Shown piece after piece: positions 42,664 to 51,648 of a stretch of DNA of 52,718 bases. Source of the DNA: Bacillus sp. HNG (lineage in GTDB: Bacteria; Bacillota; Bacilli; Bacillales; Bacillaceae_L). The position numbers and the translations under genes are program-made. Below the pieces are notes generated by a model. The model had not been told where the DNA came from, made no database searches, and worked only from the letters and a program-made list of their open reading frames with translations. The first letter of the stretch is position 1. The number at the start of each line of letters is the position of its first letter. Where the stretch lies: assembly GCF_003400205.1 (NCBI RefSeq), contig NZ_QUQV01000023.1, positions 1 to 52,718 of the forward strand, written 5' to 3'.

Positions 42664-45051
42664 ATGAAGTTGAAGAAACGAAAGATTTTAACCACAGCAC
42701 TTGCATTATCATTAAGCGTTGGACTAGTAGCGGGTCCAACCATGACACCAAAAGCTAACGCATCAGATGTATCCTCAAAACTAGCTTCACATGGTTCGCC
42801 AATCGATCTAGGAATCGCAAACGATGAAAAACTCATTGAAATGCTCAAGAAAAACGGAAAAATAGCAAAAAATGCATCACCAGCAGAAGCGGAGAAGGTA
42901 TTGAAAACATATCTACAAACAAAAGCAGCTAACTCTGGTAAAACAAAGGACAAGCTACCAAAAGGGCTAGATGCAAATCTTAAATCTGCGAATAAAGAAA
43001 ATGATAATGGCTTGAAAAATGGAAAGGGGAACAAGCTTGGACAAGCTAAGAAAAACAAAATAGATTCAGTTGAAAAAGAAAATTATGATGGTGAAGTACG
43101 CCACGATAAAGTTTTAGTCCTAGCCATCGATTTCCCTGATTATAAAAAAAGCTCCATTACAAAAGACGAAACAGATATGTGGTATGAAGATTATACCCAT
43201 GACCATTTCCAAGATATGATTTTCGGTGAAAATGGATATGAAGGTCCAAATGGTGAAAATTTATTATCGATGAAACAATACTATGAACAACAATCAGGAG
43301 GAAGTTATACAGTTGATGGAACTGTGGCGGGCTGGTATACGGCAGACCATCCGGCTGCATATTATGGTGGAAATTATCCAACGCCAGATGGCAGTGATGC
43401 ACGTCCGCGTACGTTAGTATATGAAGCATTAACAAAAGCCGGCCAGGATCCAAATGTTGATTTAAGTGAATACGATGTGTGGGACCGCGATGATTATGAT
43501 AATGACGGTGTATATAATGAGCCTGACGGAATCATTGACCATCTGATGGTTATTCACGCTGGTGTAGGAGAGGAAGCAGGTGGTGGCTCACTTGGGGGTG
43601 ACGCCATTTGGTCACACCGATGGAACCTAGGAAATCTTGTAGCGGTACCAGGTGGTACATCAAATAGTGACCGCTTTGGAGGACTTTTGGGTGCCTACGA
43701 TTACACGATTGAACCTGAAGATGGAGCTGCAGGTGTATTTATACATGAATTCGGACATGATCTAGGTCTTCCTGATGAGTATGACACAGTGTATAGTGGA
43801 GCAGGTGAAGCGGTTGCTTACTGGTCTGTAATGGCAAGTGGAAGCTGGTCTGGAGACATTCCGGGAACAGAACCACCTGGCATGAGTGCGTATGCTAAAG
43901 AAAAACTTCAAGCATGGCATGGTGGGAACTGGTTAAGTGGGACAACACTTCATGCCGATGATATTACAAAACAAGGTACGGAGTTACTTCTTGATGAAGC
44001 AGTAACAAAAGGTACTAATCATGATGCTGTACGAGTAGATTTACCGGATAAGGTTAATGTTTTAAATACACCTGCTGAAGGAAACTTTGAGTATTTCGGC
44101 GGTAAAGGGGATGAGGTTGACCATAAAATGGTCGCTGAAATTGATTTAACTGGCGCTGATAAGGCTACTCTTGATTTTGATGCTTGGTATAATATCGAAC
44201 AAGATTGGGACTATGCCATGGTTCAAGTTTCAACCGATGGAGGAGAAACATGGATATCACTTTCAAGCGACAGAACATCATCAACACTTGACCCAGATGG
44301 TTATCCGGCGATTAAAGAAAACCTCCCAGGCTACACTGGCTCAAGTAATGGGTGGGTTCATGAAACGATTGATTTAAGTGACTATGCAGGTCAAAAAATT
44401 CAGCTTCAATTCCGTTCAATGACCGACTGGGCTACAAATCTTGACGGCTTCTTTACAGATAATGTAACTGTTAAAGCAGATGCCGATGTCGTATTCTCTG
44501 ATGGAGCAGAGGGAGAACCTCAATTTACATTAGATGGTTTTGAAAAGCATGATGGTAAATATACATCTCCTCATTACTATTTATTAGAATGGAGATCCCA
44601 TAATGGTGTGGATGTAGGCTTAAAGAACATCCGCCGTGGTGCAAGCCTAATGTCATATGACCCAGGTTTAGTAGTGTGGTATGTCGATGAAAGCTATGAC
44701 AACAACTGGACAGGCGTCCATCCTGGAGATGGTTTCTTAGGGGTTGTCGATGCTGACCAGCATGCAGTAAGCTGGAGCGATAAAGCTGTAGGTTCAACCC
44801 GATATCAACTACACGATGCAGCATTTAGTTTAGATAAAACAGAGAAAATGTTCTTGGATTACACTGATTTATTAGGAGTAACACTAAAGGATAACTTTAC
44901 ACAACGCACACCTTTATTTGATGACAGTGCTGACTACAGCAACCCAGGCTTGGTCGACGCAGGGCGAAACATTCCTGAATACGGTCTGAAATTCCGAGTT
45001 GTTGGTCAAAGTGCTGATGGTACAGTTGGGAAGGTGTTAATTTTTAAATAA
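42664..45051 (+). CDS. inhA: Immune inhibitor A-type secreted metalloprotease (peptidase M6)
   Basis: 795 aa from ATG 42664; TTG 42670 is equally well placed after AGGAGG. A Sec signal peptide ends about residue 33 (GLVAGPTMTPKANA). A propeptide runs to about 140; the M6 catalytic domain holds the zinc site HEFGHDLGLPDEYD (His361, Glu362, His365). C-terminal beta-rich domains follow. It is close in size and motifs to InhA1 of the B. cereus group, which degrades host antimicrobial peptides and matrix and is also found on spores. The gene stands between ydcC and alr, an insertion relative to B. subtilis. Confidence 0.92.
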   Translation: MKLKKRKILTTALALSLSVGLVAGPTMTPKANASDVSSKLASHGSPIDLGIANDEKLIEMLKKNGKIAKNASPAEAEKVLKTYLQTKAANSGKTKDKLPKGLDANLKSANKENDNGLKNGKGNKLGQAKKNKIDSVEKENYDGEVRHDKVLVLAIDFPDYKKSSITKDETDMWYEDYTHDHFQDMIFGENGYEGPNGENLLSMKQYYEQQSGGSYTVDGTVAGWYTADHPAAYYGGNYPTPDGSDARPRTLVYEALTKAGQDPNVDLSEYDVWDRDDYDNDGVYNEPDGIIDHLMVIHAGVGEEAGGGSLGGDAIWSHRWNLGNLVAVPGGTSNSDRFGGLLGAYDYTIEPEDGAAGVFIHEFGHDLGLPDEYDTVYSGAGEAVAYWSVMASGSWSGDIPGTEPPGMSAYAKEKLQAWHGGNWLSGTTLHADDITKQGTELLLDEAVTKGTNHDAVRVDLPDKVNVLNTPAEGNFEYFGGKGDEVDHKMVAEIDLTGADKATLDFDAWYNIEQDWDYAMVQVSTDGGETWISLSSDRTSSTLDPDGYPAIKENLPGYTGSSNGWVHETIDLSDYAGQKIQLQFRSMTDWATNLDGFFTDNVTVKADADVVFSDGAEGEPQFTLDGFEKHDGKYTSPHYYLLEWRSHNGVDVGLKNIRRGASLMSYDPGLVVWYVDESYDNNWTGVHPGDGFLGVVDADQHAVSWSDKAVGSTRYQLHDAAFSLDKTEKMFLDYTDLLGVTLKDNFTQRTPLFDDSADYSNPGLVDAGRNIPEYGLKFRVVGQSADGTVGKVLIFK

Positions 45052-45059
45052 GAAATTTG

Positions 45060-45094
45060 TAAGGCCCCTTTGACCACCCAAAGGGGTCTTTGTC
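45060..45094 (+). terminator. Terminator of inhA
   Basis: GGCCCCTTTG and CAAAGGGGTC pair with a G-T closure, followed by TTTG. Confidence 0.75.
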
Positions 45095-45180
45095 ATGCTT
45101 TCGAAATTTCCCTTTCATATTTTATTTTTTCCGTCATATGTTAAGATGGGTATAAGAAAAGGGTATAACAAAAAACACCA

Positions 45181-45208
45181 TTGACATGGACAAAATGAGG
45201 TTTAAAAT
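45181..45208 (+). promoter_or_regulatory. Promoter of alr
   Basis: TTGACA (45181-45186), 16 bases, TAAAAT (45203-45208), about 48 bases before the alr start. Confidence 0.65.
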
Positions 45209-45255
45209 CGAACTTATATATCGTAATAGCAATTAATCTAAGAAGGTGTATACTC

Positions 45256-46419
45256 ATGGATTCTACCCATTTTTATCGCGATACGTGGGTTGAAGTTGAT
45301 TTAGACAGCATTTTTGAAAACGTGAAAAACATGAAAAGCTTTTTACCAGAACAAGTGGACATTATGGCAGTCGTTAAGGCAAATGCATATGGTCACGGAG
45401 ATGCTGAGGTTGCAAAAACGGCACTTGAAGCGGGTGCAACCTATCTTGCGGTAGCTTTTATTGATGAAGGTATTTCCTTGCGTCATAGAGGAATTGATGC
45501 ACCCATACTCGTTCTCGGAGCTTCACGTCCAACCGACGCCATGATTGCTGCACAACACAATATAGCACTCACTATTTATAGTCAAGAATGTCTAAATCAT
45601 ATCATTGAAAACTATCACGGCAGTACTCCACTTAACCTGCACTTGAAACTTGATACAGGGATGGGGCGTCTTGGAGTAAGAAAAAAAGACGAACTAGAAA
45701 CAATCCTTGCAACAATTGAGCAACATCCTCAAGTTCAACTTGAAGGCGTTTTTACTCATTTCGCAACAGCAGACGAAATAGATACCTCCTATTTTGACCA
45801 GCAGTATCAGAATTTCCTAAAAATGCTTGAGTGGATCCCGAACAAACCGAAAATGATCCATTGCGGAAACAGTGCAACTGGTTACCGTTTTCCAGAAAGA
45901 GTATTTAATGCAGTAAGACTTGGTATAGGAATGTATGGATTGACACCATCTTTAGAAATAAAAGACCAGCTTCCATATGAGCTTAAACAAGCTATTTCCT
46001 TCCACAGTATGCTTGTCCATGTAAAACAACTTGCGAAAGGGGAAAAAGTAAGTTACGGTGCAACATTTACAGCGGATGAAGATATGTGGGTTGGAACCGT
46101 CCCGGTCGGCTATGCGGATGGGTGGATCCGAAAACTACAAAATACGCATGTCTTAGTTAACGGTGAACTCTGCCAAATCATCGGTCGCGTTTGTATGGAC
46201 CAATTTATGGTCCGTCTTCCAAAGAAACTTCCCGTTGGGACAAAAGTTACCTTAATTGGAAGACAAAACGACAAATTCATTAGTGTTGACGATGTAGCGA
46301 AGGCGCTTGAAACAATTAACTACGAGGTCACATGTTCAATAAGTTTTCGTGTTCCGCGTATTTTTTTAAGAAATAAGAGAATAATTGAAGTGAGAAATCC
46401 GTTATTAAGACATTACTAG
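45256..46419 (+). CDS. alr: Alanine racemase
   Basis: 387 aa, ATG with AAGAAGGTG upstream. Fold-type III PLP enzyme: Lys41 in AVVKANAYGHG forms the internal aldimine, and Tyr267 in KVSYGATF is the opposite catalytic base. VPVGYADGW and GRVCMDQFMV are also standard. It makes D-alanine for Ddl upstream. The next genes are the ndoAI-ndoA toxin-antitoxin pair, as in B. subtilis. Confidence 0.96.
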   Translation: MDSTHFYRDTWVEVDLDSIFENVKNMKSFLPEQVDIMAVVKANAYGHGDAEVAKTALEAGATYLAVAFIDEGISLRHRGIDAPILVLGASRPTDAMIAAQHNIALTIYSQECLNHIIENYHGSTPLNLHLKLDTGMGRLGVRKKDELETILATIEQHPQVQLEGVFTHFATADEIDTSYFDQQYQNFLKMLEWIPNKPKMIHCGNSATGYRFPERVFNAVRLGIGMYGLTPSLEIKDQLPYELKQAISFHSMLVHVKQLAKGEKVSYGATFTADEDMWVGTVPVGYADGWIRKLQNTHVLVNGELCQIIGRVCMDQFMVRLPKKLPVGTKVTLIGRQNDKFISVDDVAKALETINYEVTCSISFRVPRIFLRNKRIIEVRNPLLRHY

Positions 46420-46568
46420 TAGAAAAAGTTAGTACATTAGTTGTAGAAATAGGGTACATTCTTTTTTTATGCGTGTAGTCGAATGAAGATTTTGGAAACG
46501 TTGTAAAAGATGTGCATAAAAACCAATTCTAAATGTCGATAATAAATAAGAATTGATGGGATTAAGCT

Positions 46569-46596
46569 TTGCATCCAATCATAATAATGGTATTAT
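46569..46596 (+). promoter_or_regulatory. Probable promoter of ndoAI-ndoA
   Basis: TTGCAT (46569-46574), 16 bases, TATTAT (46591-46596), about 50 bases before the GTG start of ndoAI. Confidence 0.6.
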
Positions 46597-46644
46597 TAAG
46601 ATTGGAGTAGAATAATGGTGGCAAGTTGGTGGAGGTGTATGTTT

Positions 46645-46926
46645 GTGTCTGAATCCAGCGCAACAACAGAAATTCTAGTACGATTACCACAAAACTTAAT
46701 TAGTGAGTTGGATGGCCTAGTGAAACAAGAAAACGGTAACCGAAATGAACTGATTTATCAGGCTACAAAAATGTATCTACGTGAGCGAAAGAAGCGCCAG
46801 ATTACAGAATCTATGAGACGCGGTTACATGGAAATGGCGAAAATTAACCTTACTATTGCATCGGAGGCTTTTTTGGCTGAATCTGAGGCTGACCACACCG
46901 TAGAACGCTTAGTTAGCGGGGGGTAA
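46645..46926 (+). CDS. ndoAI: Antitoxin EndoAI (MazE-like)
   Basis: 93 aa from GTG 46645, seven bases after GGTGGAGGTG; this gives exactly the length of B. subtilis NdoAI. The N-terminal ribbon-helix-helix ([20 protein letters not shown]) binds DNA; the C-terminal part ([20 protein letters not shown] and TVERLVSGG) is almost identical to the B. subtilis protein and neutralises EndoA. The stop lies four bases before ndoA. Confidence 0.95.
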   Translation: MSESSATTEILVRLPQNLISELDGLVKQENGNRNELIYQATKMYLRERKKRQITESMRRGYMEMAKINLTIASEAFLAESEADHTVERLVSGG

Positions 46927-46930
46927 TCAT

Positions 46931-47281
46931 TTGATTGTAAAACGTGGCGACGTTTATTTTGCAGACCTCTCCCCAGTTGTTGGCTCAGAGCAAGGAGGCG
47001 TTCGTCCTGTTCTTGTCATCCAAAACGATATCGGGAATCGGTTTAGTCCCACAGTCATTGTCGCAGCTATAACTGCCCAAATTCAAAAAGCAAAACTTCC
47101 AACACATGTTGAAATTGATGCGGAGCGCTATGGATTTGAGCGCGATTCAGTTATTCTGTTAGAACAAATACGTACAATCGATAAGCAGCGTCTAACCGAT
47201 AAGATTACACATCTCGATGAAGAGATGATGGACAGAGTGGATGATGCCTTACAAATTAGTTTAGGACTCATCGATTTTTAA
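46931..47281 (+). CDS. ndoA: mRNA interferase EndoA (MazF toxin)
   Basis: 116 aa, TTG start seven bases after GGGGGG, which lies inside the end of ndoAI, so translation is coupled. [40 protein letters not shown] and [12 protein letters not shown] are the MazF/EndoA signature. It cleaves RNA at specific short sequences (UACAU in B. subtilis). A terminator follows, separating it from sigB. Confidence 0.96.
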   Translation: MIVKRGDVYFADLSPVVGSEQGGVRPVLVIQNDIGNRFSPTVIVAAITAQIQKAKLPTHVEIDAERYGFERDSVILLEQIRTIDKQRLTDKITHLDEEMMDRVDDALQISLGLIDF

Positions 47282-47307
47282 TTCATTTTTTTATATGATA
47301 CGTCTAT

Positions 47308-47341
47308 GAGAAGTTACCCCGTGGTAGCTTCTTTTATTTTT
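47308..47341 (+). terminator. Terminator after ndoA
   Basis: GAAGTTACC and GGTAGCTTC pair with one mismatch around CCGT, followed by TTTTATTTTT. Confidence 0.8.
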
Positions 47342-47410
47342 GCGTTATGTTATATTACAAAAATATTTTACTTGTGTAACAAATCACAGAATGTGAAGGA
47401 AATCACATCA

Positions 47411-47437
47411 TTTTAATCGAAATACATCATAGGGATT
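47411..47437 (+). promoter_or_regulatory. Possible sigma-B-type promoter of sigB
   Basis: TTTTAA (47411-47416) and GGGATT (47432-47437) are 15 bases apart and resemble the sigma-B consensus GTTTAA..GGGTAT imperfectly. The direct repeat AAATCACA occurs just upstream at 47381 and 47400. Confidence 0.4.
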
Positions 47438-47485
47438 ATCCCAAACTACCTTTCATGACAAATAAAAAAGAGAGCGGTGGAAAAA

Positions 47486-48241
47486 ATGAGAAAGCAATCT
47501 ACAAGTCCGAAACGTGAGGAAGTAGAAAGGCTGATACAGAACTTCCAAAAAACTGGCTCAAAACAATCAGAAAGGGAAATCGTTGAAAAGTATGAAAAAG
47601 TGATCCATTCAATCGCTTGGAAATACTCCAAGGGCCAGTCGTTTCACGAGGACATCGTCCAAGTGGGCAGGATGGGACTTTTAGGTGCGATAAGAAGGTA
47701 TGATCAAACAATTGGAAGAAGTTTTCACAGTTTCGCAATCCCAACCATTATTGGTGAAATCAAACACTATTTACGAGATAAAACCTGGAGTGTTCATGTA
47801 CCAAGAAGGGCAAAAGAGCTCGGAATTAAGATTATAAAGGCTGAAGAGGAGCTTACAAGCTACTTGCAAAGGAAGCCAGAAATATATGAAATCGCAAATC
47901 ATCTTCAGGTAGATGAAAAGGAAGTTCTAGAAGCAATCGAATTAAGACAAGCCTATCATACACAGCCTATCGATACGCCAACTGATCCAGATTCAGAAGG
48001 AAAAACCATCCTAGAAACAGTAGGAAAAAAGGAAAAAGGCTATGAAAAGGTGTTAAAGAAATTAGATGTTAAGAAAGCCCTCCATGTTCTGTCAGAACGA
48101 GAAAAAAGAATTCTTTATTACACATATATAAAAGAGAAAAGTCAGAGAGATACAGGGAAAATCGTGGGTGTTTCACAAATGCATGTTTCTCGCATTCAGC
48201 GAAGTGCTATTAAAAAGCTTCGGCAAGCCGTACTTGGATGA
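47486..48241 (+). CDS. sigB: Sigma factor SigB (general stress response), without its Rsb regulators
   Basis: 251 aa from ATG 47486 (GTG 47477 is less likely). It is a sigma-70 group 3 factor. Region 2 reads KYSKGQSFHEDIVQVGRMGL then SFAIPTIIGEIKHYLRDKTW and SVHVPRRAKEL; region 3 spans about 110-160; region 4 has the helix-turn-helix REKRILYYTYIKEKSQRDTG then VSQMHVSRIQRSAIKKL. It is closest to B. subtilis SigB. There the genes rsbRSTUVW precede and rsbX follows; here ndoA is directly upstream and tex directly downstream. Confidence 0.88.
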   Translation: MRKQSTSPKREEVERLIQNFQKTGSKQSEREIVEKYEKVIHSIAWKYSKGQSFHEDIVQVGRMGLLGAIRRYDQTIGRSFHSFAIPTIIGEIKHYLRDKTWSVHVPRRAKELGIKIIKAEEELTSYLQRKPEIYEIANHLQVDEKEVLEAIELRQAYHTQPIDTPTDPDSEGKTILETVGKKEKGYEKVLKKLDVKKALHVLSEREKRILYYTYIKEKSQRDTGKIVGVSQMHVSRIQRSAIKKLRQAVLG

Positions 48242-48291
48242 GGTAATTTTGGTAAAATAGAGATAGTAGTGGAAAGTAGGAGGAAACAGTT

Positions 48292-50469
48292 TTGAGTCAG
48301 ATATTGCAAACAAACGAAATGATGGTAAAAACCATCGCCAAAGAAATTGGAATCACGACTAAGCAAGTTCATAGTGTAATCAACCTTTTAGATGAAGGTA
48401 ATACTGTACCTTTTATCGCGCGTTACAGAAAGGAACTAACTGGGTCTTTAGACGAAGTCCAAATTAAAGATGTTCAAGAAAAATGGGCTTATTTGCAAAA
48501 CCTCGAATCACGAAAAGAAGAGGTGATTCGCCTCATTTCTGAACAAGGGAAGCTAACCGATGAGCTTCAAGCAGAAATCGTGAAGTCCACAAAGCTTCAG
48601 CAGGTTGAGGACTTATACAGACCCTATAAACAAAAACGGCGTACAAAAGCGACTGTTGCAAAAGAAAAAGGACTTGAGCCATTAGCAGAATGGCTATATA
48701 CGTTCCCGATGAATGTGGATGTTGAACAATATGCGACTCAATTCATTTCAGAGGAAAAAGAAGTTCTGAGCGCTGAAGATGCTATCGGTGGTGCGAAGGA
48801 TATTATCGCAGAATGGATTTCCGATGACGCTGCTTTTCGTCAATGGATTCGCAATGAAACATTCAAACAAGGGACCATTGAAACAGCTGTGAAAGACCAA
48901 GAAAAAGACGAGAAAAATGTTTATGAAATGTACTATGAATACAAGGAGCCGATCCACAAGGTTGTTCCACACCGTGTCCTAGCGATGAACCGTGGAGAAA
49001 AAGAGGAAATCCTACGTGTAACAATTGAGCCGCCTCTTGACCGAATTTTAACCTTTTTAAATCGAAAAATCGTAAAAACGGAAAATTCTCCAGCAACTCC
49101 TTATATTGTGGAAACAATCGAGGATAGTTATAAACGTCTTATTCAGCCTTCGATTGAAAGGGAAATTCGAAAAGAGCTAACAGAGAAAGCGGAAGATCGT
49201 GCCATTCATATTTTTTCAGAAAATCTTCGTAATCTACTTTTACAACCGCCACTTAAAGGGAAGATTGTTCTTGGAGTGGACCCTGCCTACCGTACTGGAT
49301 GTAAACTTGCGGTAGTTGATGAAACCGGAAAAGTTCTTAATATAGGTGTAATTTATCCGCATCCACCAGTGAATAAAAGGGATGAAGCGATTAAGAAAAT
49401 AAAATCCGTTATACAAGAATTTAAGGTAGAAATGGTGGCTATCGGAAATGGTACGGCCTCAAGAGAAACGGAAAGCTTTGTTGCGGATGTTCTAAAAGAA
49501 GTCAATCAAGAAATCTTTTATATCATTGTGAATGAAGCGGGGGCGAGTGTGTACTCTGCATCTGAGATTGCACGTGAAGAATTCCCTGATTTACATGTTG
49601 AAGAAAGAAGTGCTGTATCGATTGCAAGAAGACTTCAGGACCCATTAGCTGAACTCGTAAAAATTGATCCGAAGTCAGTAGGCGTCGGTCAATACCAACA
49701 TGATGTTTCCCAGAAAAAGCTAAATGAACAGCTAACATTTGTTGTTGAAACAGTAGTTAACAAGGTTGGTGTAAATGTTAATACAGCATCTCCTTCCTTA
49801 CTACAATATGTAGCAGGACTATCAAAAGCGGTCGCTAACAATATCGTGAAAAAACGTGAGGAACAAGGTAAATTTAAGAATAGAAGCGAATTGAAGGATA
49901 TTCCGCGTCTGGGTGCAAAAACCTATGAGCAGTGTATTGGATTCCTCCGTATTATTGATGGAGACGAGCCATTAGATCGCACTGGGATTCACCCAGAAAA
50001 CTATAAAGAGGTTAAAAAACTACTTGCAAAATTCGGTCTAACAAGTAATGGCTTAGGAACGGAAAAATTAAAAGAAGCCATTTCATCCATTGTTCCGGAA
50101 GAAATAGCTGCTGAATTAGGAATCGGTGAAATTACGATTCACGACATTACAGAAGCTTTAGTTAGCCCAGAACGCGATCCACGTGATGAGTTGTCAAAAC
50201 CATTACTTAAAAAAGACATCCTTAAGCTTGAAGATCTCGCAAAAGGAATGGAGCTCGAAGGAACTGTCCGAAATGTTGTAGATTTTGGAGCTTTTGTAGA
50301 TATCGGAGTTAAGCAAGATGGCTTAGTCCATATCTCTAAGCTAAGTAAAAACTTCGTTAAACACCCACTTGACGTTGTTTCAGTAGGCGATGTTGTAACC
50401 GTCTGGATTGACGATGTCGACGTGAAAAAGGGTAGAGTCGCATTAACAATGCTACCGCCACAAAGCTAA
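48292..50469 (+). CDS. tex: Tex family RNA-binding protein
   Basis: 725 aa, TTG start seven bases after TAGGAGG, 50 bases after sigB. Order of domains: N-terminal helical Tex region, a YqgF/RuvC-like nuclease fold (GVDPAYRTGCKLAVVDETGK, from about 325), helix-hairpin-helix repeats (KNRSELKDIPRLGAKTYEQC, about 530-550), and a C-terminal S1 RNA-binding domain (about 650-720; GTVRNVVDFGAFVDIGVKQD). It affects transcription and RNA handling and matches B. subtilis YdcI in position. Confidence 0.95.
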   Translation: MSQILQTNEMMVKTIAKEIGITTKQVHSVINLLDEGNTVPFIARYRKELTGSLDEVQIKDVQEKWAYLQNLESRKEEVIRLISEQGKLTDELQAEIVKSTKLQQVEDLYRPYKQKRRTKATVAKEKGLEPLAEWLYTFPMNVDVEQYATQFISEEKEVLSAEDAIGGAKDIIAEWISDDAAFRQWIRNETFKQGTIETAVKDQEKDEKNVYEMYYEYKEPIHKVVPHRVLAMNRGEKEEILRVTIEPPLDRILTFLNRKIVKTENSPATPYIVETIEDSYKRLIQPSIEREIRKELTEKAEDRAIHIFSENLRNLLLQPPLKGKIVLGVDPAYRTGCKLAVVDETGKVLNIGVIYPHPPVNKRDEAIKKIKSVIQEFKVEMVAIGNGTASRETESFVADVLKEVNQEIFYIIVNEAGASVYSASEIAREEFPDLHVEERSAVSIARRLQDPLAELVKIDPKSVGVGQYQHDVSQKKLNEQLTFVVETVVNKVGVNVNTASPSLLQYVAGLSKAVANNIVKKREEQGKFKNRSELKDIPRLGAKTYEQCIGFLRIIDGDEPLDRTGIHPENYKEVKKLLAKFGLTSNGLGTEKLKEAISSIVPEEIAAELGIGEITIHDITEALVSPERDPRDELSKPLLKKDILKLEDLAKGMELEGTVRNVVDFGAFVDIGVKQDGLVHISKLSKNFVKHPLDVVSVGDVVTVWIDDVDVKKGRVALTMLPPQS

Positions 50470-50474
50470 AAATG

Positions 50475-50506
50475 AAAACACTGCTTTTAGGAGCAGTGTT
50501 TTTTTC
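50475..50506. terminator. Bidirectional terminator of tex and cmpA
   Basis: AAAACACTGCT and AGCAGTGTTTT pair around TTTAGG, with T and A runs. The loop contains the stop codon of cmpA on the minus strand, so the hairpin encodes the end of CmpA. Confidence 0.88.
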
Positions 50507-50600
50507 TATAAAAATACCAGCATTGATTCAATACTTTAATTTGGTATCGATTTTTTTCATAAAAGGCACGTTTTATTTGATTCTGAAACCAAGTAGGCAT
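50487..50600 (-). CDS. cmpA: Cortex morphogenetic protein CmpA
   Basis: 37 aa on the minus strand, ATG 50600 with GAGGAGG upstream. The product begins MPTWFQNQIKRAFYEKNRYQ and ends IKVLNQCWYFYRKKHCS. It is very close to the B. subtilis CmpA as I recall it, and lies in the same place, between tex (ydcI) and ydcK. CmpA is a sporulation protein that checks spore-envelope assembly by promoting ClpXP degradation of SpoIVA. It marks the organism as a spore former. Confidence 0.93.
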   Translation of the reverse strand: MPTWFQNQIKRAFYEKNRYQIKVLNQCWYFYRKKHCS

Positions 50601-50752
50601 ACCCTAAACCTCCTCGTAAATAACTTTTATCCTCAGGAAAACAAAAAGAATGATACTATAGTAATTACAGTTACCAAATTGAACGTTTGAGTATATATAG
50701 TGTATGCACATACAGTACGTCCTGTTCGAAAAGGATGGAAAGGAAGTAAAAA

Positions 50753-51214
50753 ATGGAACAGTTTGAGTTGCAAAAAATCGTGGAAGAAGTTTCTCTTGAG
50801 TTCTTTGGAAAACCATTCCTTCATAAAGCAACATTCAATAATCGATTGCAAACGACTGGTGGTAGGTATTTATTGAAATCCCACAATATTGAACTAAACC
50901 CTAAATATTACCAGGAGCGTGGAATCGATGAGTTGGTGGGAATCATTAAACACGAACTCTGTCATTACCATTTGCATCTTGAAGGGAAGGGATACCAGCA
51001 TCGCGATCGTGACTTTCGGAATCTCTTAAAAGCTGTCGATGCTCCACGATTTTGTAAACCATTAGAATCCGTTAAGAAACGAAAAACTTCAAAACAATAT
51101 TTGTATACCTGTAAAGGCTGTGGGATAGGATATGTAAGAAAAAGAAGAATCGATACAAATCGTTATGTTTGCGGAAAATGCTCTGGAAAATTAGTTCAAG
51201 TAAAAAAATATTGA
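50753..51214 (+). CDS. ydcK: SprT-like zinc metalloprotein (YdcK)
   Basis: 153 aa, ATG with GAAAGGAAG upstream. The SprT domain holds the metal site HELCHYHLH (His67, Glu68, His71). A C-terminal zinc ribbon is formed by CKGCG and CGKCSG near residues 121-144. SprT proteins resemble metalloproteases, but the role of the Bacillus member is unknown. It ends about 80 bases before the promoter of the tRNA cluster. Confidence 0.9.
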   Translation: MEQFELQKIVEEVSLEFFGKPFLHKATFNNRLQTTGGRYLLKSHNIELNPKYYQERGIDELVGIIKHELCHYHLHLEGKGYQHRDRDFRNLLKAVDAPRFCKPLESVKKRKTSKQYLYTCKGCGIGYVRKRRIDTNRYVCGKCSGKLVQVKKY

Positions 51215-51293
51215 CTCGTGTTTATTCCTGTGATAAATTATAAAAGTCGCCGCGAAAACGGACAGACAAAAAACAGATAAATAACAGATGCTC

Positions 51294-51322
51294 TTGACAA
51301 CAGGAAGGTCTGTTTTTATAAT
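51294..51322 (+). promoter_or_regulatory. Perfect consensus promoter of the tRNA cluster
   Basis: TTGACA (51294-51299), 17 bases, TATAAT (51317-51322), about 20 bases before tRNA-Asn. Confidence 0.95.
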
Positions 51323-51342
51323 AAATAATGTCGCTACATTAT

Positions 51343-51417
51343 TCCGCAGTAGCTCAGTGGTAGAGCTATCGGCTGTTAACCGATCGGTCGTAGGTTCGAA
51401 TCCTACCTGCGGAGCCA
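51343..51417 (+). tRNA. tRNA-Asn (anticodon GTT)
   Basis: Acceptor TCCGCAG/CTGCGGA, anticodon GTT at 51374-51376, T arm GGTTCGAATCC, encoded CCA. Confidence 0.97.
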
Positions 51418-51419
51418 AT

Positions 51420-51510
51420 GGAGAAGTACTCAAGTGGCTGAAGAGGCGCCCCTGCTAAGGGTGTAGGTCGCGTAAGCGGCGCGAGGGTTCAAATCCCTCC
51501 TTCTCCGCCA
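51420..51510 (+). tRNA. tRNA-Ser (anticodon GCT)
   Basis: 91 bases with the long variable arm of serine tRNAs. Acceptor GGAGAAG/CTTCTCC, anticodon GCT at 51454-51456, encoded CCA. Confidence 0.97.
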
Positions 51511-51519
51511 GCTTAAAAT

Positions 51520-51591
51520 GGCCCGTTGGTCAAGCGGTTAAGACACCGCCCTTTCACGGCGGTAACACGGGTTCGAATCCCGTACGGGTCA
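51520..51591 (+). tRNA. tRNA-Glu (anticodon TTC), no encoded CCA
   Basis: Acceptor GGCCCGT/ACGGGTC, anticodon TTC at 51553-51555, discriminator A at 51591. The next bases are TACA, so CCA must be added after processing. Confidence 0.95.
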
Positions 51592-51598
51592 TACAATC

Positions 51599-51632
51599 AT
51601 GGGATGTAGGATTCAAAATTCCTACCTCCCAT
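51599..51632 (+). terminator. Terminator-like hairpin inside the tRNA cluster
   Basis: ATGGGATGTAGGA and TCCTACCTCCCAT pair with one mismatch, then TTCTATCTCT. It separates tRNA-Glu from tRNA-Val. Confidence 0.6.
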
Positions 51633-51648
51633 TTCTATCTCTATAAAT

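Noticed and set aside
42564-43058. Minus-strand ORF of 164 codons opposite the start of inhA
   Set aside because: It is a mirror of the Lys- and Ala-rich signal and propeptide coding region (Phe/Ser-rich product) with no SD.
50472-50690. Plus-strand ORF of 72 codons after tex
   Set aside because: It starts three bases after the tex stop, inside the tex terminator hairpin, has no SD and is antisense to cmpA.
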